A DNA stretch of 64,000 nucleotides from Sediminicola sp035798135 (GTDB taxonomy: Bacteria > Bacteroidota > Bacteroidia > Flavobacteriales > Flavobacteriaceae): contig JAPFBR010000007.1 of the NCBI GenBank assembly GCA_035798135.1, positions 75,087 to 139,086 of the forward strand, given 5' to 3'. Below are positions 61,158 to 64,000 of this stretch, in pieces (position 1 is the first letter of the stretch; every line of letters starts with the position of its first letter). A model generated the notes under the pieces. It made no database searches, had not been told where the DNA came from, and saw only the letters and a list, made by a program, of their open reading frames with translations. Both the position numbers and the translations under genes were made by a program.

Positions 61158-61712
61158 TTATTTCTTTGTTTTCGGAGCAAGGAACATCGTCATACGCTTT
61201 CCTTCCAATCTAGGCATCTGTTCTACTTTCCCAAGCTCTTCCAATTCGGAGGCCAGTTTCAGCAACAATATCTCACCTTGATCTTTGTATACGATAGAAC
61301 GTCCTTTAAAGAAGACATAAGCTTTTAGCTTAGCGCCATCCTTTAAGAATTTTTCAGCATGCTTCTTTTTGAACTCATAATCATGATCATCTGTCTGTGG
61401 ACCAAATCTGATTTCCTTAACTACCACTTTAGTAGCTTTGGCCTTCATTACCTTTTCCCTTTTCTTCTGTTCGTAAAGAAACTTCTTGTAATCCGTAATC
61501 TTACATACGGGTGGATCTGCTTTTGGAGAAATCTCCACTAAATCCAACTCTAATTCTTCAGATTTTGCTAGTGCGTCCTTTAAAGAGTAAACTCCCACTT
61601 CAATATTATCACCAACCAAACGTACGTTGGTTGAGGTAATAGCCCTATTAATATTGTGCGGATTCTTATTTTCTCTTCTAGGCTGTGGCCTAAATCTTTT
61701 TCGTATTGCTAT
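61158..61712 (-). CDS. infC: Translation initiation factor IF-3, likely AUA start
   Basis: 184 residues if started at the ATA at 61712. Extending upstream of an internal Leu (TTG at 61619), the frame gives (M)AIRKRFRPQPRRENKNPHN and then NRAITSTNVRLVGDN, the normal IF-3 N-terminus; a stop TAA lies six codons before the ATA, and there is no ATG, GTG or TTG between. IF-3 proofreads start codons, and E. coli infC also begins at a rare AUU. The N-domain to linker to C-domain order is normal (SPKADPPVCKITDYKKFLYE, GRSIVYKDQGEILL). Confidence 0.9.
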   Translation of the reverse strand: MAIRKRFRPQPRRENKNPHNINRAITSTNVRLVGDNIEVGVYSLKDALAKSEELELDLVEISPKADPPVCKITDYKKFLYEQKKREKVMKAKATKVVVKEIRFGPQTDDHDYEFKKKHAEKFLKDGAKLKAYVFFKGRSIVYKDQGEILLLKLASELEELGKVEQMPRLEGKRMTMFLAPKTKK

Positions 61713-61742
61713 GGCTTTTAAATTTTAGTTAAACATTAATTT

Positions 61743-63683
61743 TTAAAACGACTTTAAGGTACTATTTATTTCAGTAGTAACCAAGTTGGCGAAGTCTGTC
61801 AAAGAGATCGAACCTAAATCTTCTCCTCCATGTCTTCTAACAGCAATCGTGTTTTCCTGTTCCTCATTATCTCCTACAATCAGCATAAACGGGATCTTGT
61901 TCATTTCTGCCTCTCGTATTTTCTTGCCAACAGTCTCACTTCTCTTGTCTACAAGGGCGCGAATTTCGTGATTTTCTAGTGAATTCAAAACTTTTTGGGC
62001 ATATTTTTCATGCTTCTCACTAATAGGCAGTACAATTGCCTGTTCAGGGATCAGCCATAAGGGGAAATTTCCTCCAGTATGTTCCAGTAAAAGAGCAATA
62101 AATCGTTCCATACTTCCAAAGGGGGCACGGTGAATCATTACGGGTCTATGTAGTTCGTTGTCATTTCCTTTATAGGTGAGGTCAAAACGTTCGGGTAGGT
62201 TGTAGTCTACCTGAATAGTTCCCAATTGCCAGTTTCTTCCTAGGGCATCCTTCACCATAAAATCCAGTTTTGGACCATAGAAAGCGGCTTCGCCTTTTTC
62301 GATGACAAAGTCCAACCCTTTTTCTTTGGCTGCATTAATGATCGCATTTTCTGCCTTCTCCCAATTTTCAACAGAGCCGATGTATTTTTCTGGTTTGTCA
62401 AGATCTCTTACGGATACTTGGGCTGTAAAATTGCCAAATCCTAAAGATCCCAATACATATAAGGTAAGGTCAATAACATTTTTAAATTCTTCTGCCAATT
62501 GATCCGGGGTACAGAATATATGGGCATCATCCTGTGTAAATCCGCGTACCCTGGTTAGACCGTGTAGTTCACCGCTCTGCTCATATCGATATACGGTACC
62601 AAATTCGGCAAAGCGTTTTGGTAGATCTTTATATGAATGTGGCTTAAAGTTGTAAATTTCACAATGGTGAGGGCAATTCATGGGTTTCAATAAAAATTCC
62701 TCATCCATTTTAGGGGTTTTGATAGGTTGAAAACTATCTTCTCCATATTTGGCATAATGACCTGAGGTAACATATAATTCCTTTTGACCAATATGAGGGG
62801 TAACTACCATTTCGTACCCAGCTTTTTTCTGGGCCTTCTTTAAAAAGTTTTCCAAACGCTCCCTAAGGGCTGCTCCTTTTGGAAGCCACAAAGGAAGGCC
62901 CTGTCCTACTTTAGCCGAAAAAGTGAACAATTCCAGTTCCCTGCCCAATTTTCTATGGTCACGTTGCTTGGCCTGTTCCAATAGCTCTAAATATTCGGTA
63001 AGCTCCTTTTGTTTTGGAAAGGAAATACCGTAGACACGGGTCAGTTGTTTATTGTTTTCGTTGCCTCTCCAGTAAGCACCGGCAACACTCAATATTTTTA
63101 TGGCCTTGATGATGCCTGTGTTCGGGATATGTCCCCCACGGCAAAGATCCGTAAAGGTATCATGGTCGCAGAAGGTGATGGTACCATCCTCAAGATTTTC
63201 TATCAGCTCTACCTTGTATTCATTCCCTTGTGCCTTATAAGTGGTCAAGGCTTCTTCCTTCGTAACTGCTCGCATTTTGTAATCGTGCTTGCCACGTGCT
63301 ATTTCAATCGCCTTTTTCTCTATTTCAGGAAAGTCTTTTTCGGAAATGTTGCGGTCCCCAAAATCAACATCGTAATAAAAGCCGTTGTCAATGGCCGGTC
63401 CTATGGTCAGTTTTATGCCAGGGTACAGTTCTTCCAAGGCCTGGGCAACAACATGGGAGGTAGAGTGCCAAAAAGCTTTTTTACCTTCCTTGTTATTCCA
63501 TGTATATAAGGTTAGTGTCCCGTCCTCGGTTAAGGGGGTCACTGTTTCTACGATGGTATCATTGTGTTTCGCGGAGATGACATTTCGCGCAAAACCCTCG
63601 CTAATTCCTTTCGCCACATCCATTGGGGAACTCCCTTTTGCATGTTCCTTAATTGTTCCGTCTGGTAATGTAATTTTGATCAT
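61743..63683 (-). CDS. thrS: Threonyl-tRNA synthetase
   Basis: 646 residues. An N-terminal TGS domain (1-60), an editing domain with HSTSHVVAQALEELYPG and the later CDHDTFTDLCRGGHI, and the class II core: motif 2 FAEFGTVYRYEQSGELHGLTR, motif 3 LHRPVMIHRAPFGSMERFIALL, and zinc-site residues MNCPHHCEIY. The C-terminal anticodon domain ends near EINSTLKSF. First gene of the operon, with its own promoter. Confidence 0.97.
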   Translation of the reverse strand: MIKITLPDGTIKEHAKGSSPMDVAKGISEGFARNVISAKHNDTIVETVTPLTEDGTLTLYTWNNKEGKKAFWHSTSHVVAQALEELYPGIKLTIGPAIDNGFYYDVDFGDRNISEKDFPEIEKKAIEIARGKHDYKMRAVTKEEALTTYKAQGNEYKVELIENLEDGTITFCDHDTFTDLCRGGHIPNTGIIKAIKILSVAGAYWRGNENNKQLTRVYGISFPKQKELTEYLELLEQAKQRDHRKLGRELELFTFSAKVGQGLPLWLPKGAALRERLENFLKKAQKKAGYEMVVTPHIGQKELYVTSGHYAKYGEDSFQPIKTPKMDEEFLLKPMNCPHHCEIYNFKPHSYKDLPKRFAEFGTVYRYEQSGELHGLTRVRGFTQDDAHIFCTPDQLAEEFKNVIDLTLYVLGSLGFGNFTAQVSVRDLDKPEKYIGSVENWEKAENAIINAAKEKGLDFVIEKGEAAFYGPKLDFMVKDALGRNWQLGTIQVDYNLPERFDLTYKGNDNELHRPVMIHRAPFGSMERFIALLLEHTGGNFPLWLIPEQAIVLPISEKHEKYAQKVLNSLENHEIRALVDKRSETVGKKIREAEMNKIPFMLIVGDNEEQENTIAVRRHGGEDLGSISLTDFANLVTTEINSTLKSF

Positions 63684-63710
63684 ACCTTTATATACCTAAT
63701 TATAAGGATG

Positions 63711-63741
63711 CAAATATACTACCTAGTATTGATGCGGACAA
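63711..63741 (-). promoter_or_regulatory. Promoter TTG-N20-TATATTTG of thrS operon
   Basis: Minus strand; -7 at 63711-63718 and -33 at 63739-63741; 28 bp upstream of the ATG. Confidence 0.75.
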
Positions 63742-63943
63742 TAATAATAAACGTGTTTTTGGGCGTAACCTTATCTTAAATATAAGATAGGTCGGGCTAT
63801 CCATTATATCCCACATGCCATGTGGGGATGCCATTCCTAATCCCTTACGCATTTCAATTGAAATTTTTCCCTCCGTAAATCCTTGTAATCCAGCGTGCTC
63901 GGAAGGGGGCGCAAAAAAGTTTTAAAAAAGGGCAAAAAAAGTG

Positions 63944-63973
63944 TTGTTGAATTGTGGAAAGGTTGTAGGTTTG
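63944..63973 (+). promoter_or_regulatory. Promoter TTG-N19-TAGGTTTG firing off the right edge
   Basis: TTG at 63944-63946, 19-nt spacer, TAGGTTTG at 63966-63973, preceded by an A-rich tract (AAAAAAGTTTTAAAAAAG). This layout is typical of rRNA or other stable RNA promoters in Flavobacteriia. No coding frame follows in the last 25 bp. The rest of 63742-63940 shows nothing supportable. Confidence 0.7.
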
Positions 63974-64000
63974 CAGCCCGAAACAGCGTAGGCTGTGTAG

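Overview
The window reads as a chromosomal segment of a Bacteroidota bacterium, most likely a marine member of the Flavobacteriaceae. Support comes from Bacteroidota-type promoters (TTG, about 19-20 nt, then TAnnTTTG) at several sites, many short-leader lipoproteins, a two-subunit transketolase, a clade II (lipoprotein-type) nos cluster, a CrtI/CrtB/CrtZ/CruF carotenoid cluster, and interspersed CTCGACTGCGCTCGAG palindromes. The genus cannot be fixed from sequence reading alone.

Layout. 1-19 kb is an accessory-looking stretch, almost all on the minus strand. It holds a partial alkaline phosphatase, a DUF6544 membrane protein, two intradiol-dioxygenase-like lipoproteins (one fused to a thioredoxin-like CPVC domain), an MFS/GNAT pair, a run of SRPBCC and VOC (glyoxalase-fold) genes including one decayed VOC pseudogene, a double SnoaL-like protein, a PAS histidine kinase, a cold shock protein, a J-domain/KTSC protein and a beta-lactamase-like serine hydrolase. 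19-26 kb (plus strand) has a chaperone operon (PPIase-like lipoprotein, SurA, MoxR ATPase), aconitase, and an operon of two membrane-anchored thioredoxin-like proteins (the first without its cysteines) followed by a CrtA-like oxygenase. 26.7-32.5 kb (minus) is the carotenoid operon: MerR/B12-type regulator, crtI, crtB, crtZ, crtD-like, cruF. With the CrtA-like gene it points to saproxanthin/myxol-type monocyclic carotenoids; lycopene cyclase and GGPP synthase are not in the window. 32.7-36 kb has a Gfo/Idh/MocA oxidoreductase with a DUF1080 lipoprotein, and a DadA-like amino-acid oxidase.

36.2-36.9 kb is the most unusual stretch: four tandem units of about 136-143 bp downstream of tRNA-Leu(GAG). 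Each carries a tRNA 3'-end remnant split by a GC palindrome, an inverted copy of the tRNA variable-arm region, and the same intrinsic terminator that follows the real tRNA.

37-44.8 kb is a nitrous oxide reductase cluster (cytochrome c, fasciclin, nosZ, membrane protein, nosL, cupin, nosD, nosF, nosY) with a divergent Rrf2 regulator; a TATGAC-N4-GTCATA palindrome lies in the shared promoter region. 45-64 kb is mostly housekeeping: response regulator, tRNA-Lys, aroK, a PRTase, an Hsp15-like protein, an FKBP lipoprotein, a porin, split transketolase, tgt, LptF/G, accA, dnaB, HAD, YjbQ, an EF-hand protein, and the thrS-infC-rpmI-rplT operon. infC appears to start at an AUA codon. A strong promoter at the right edge fires outward on the plus strand and may serve an rRNA or other stable RNA operon just beyond the window.
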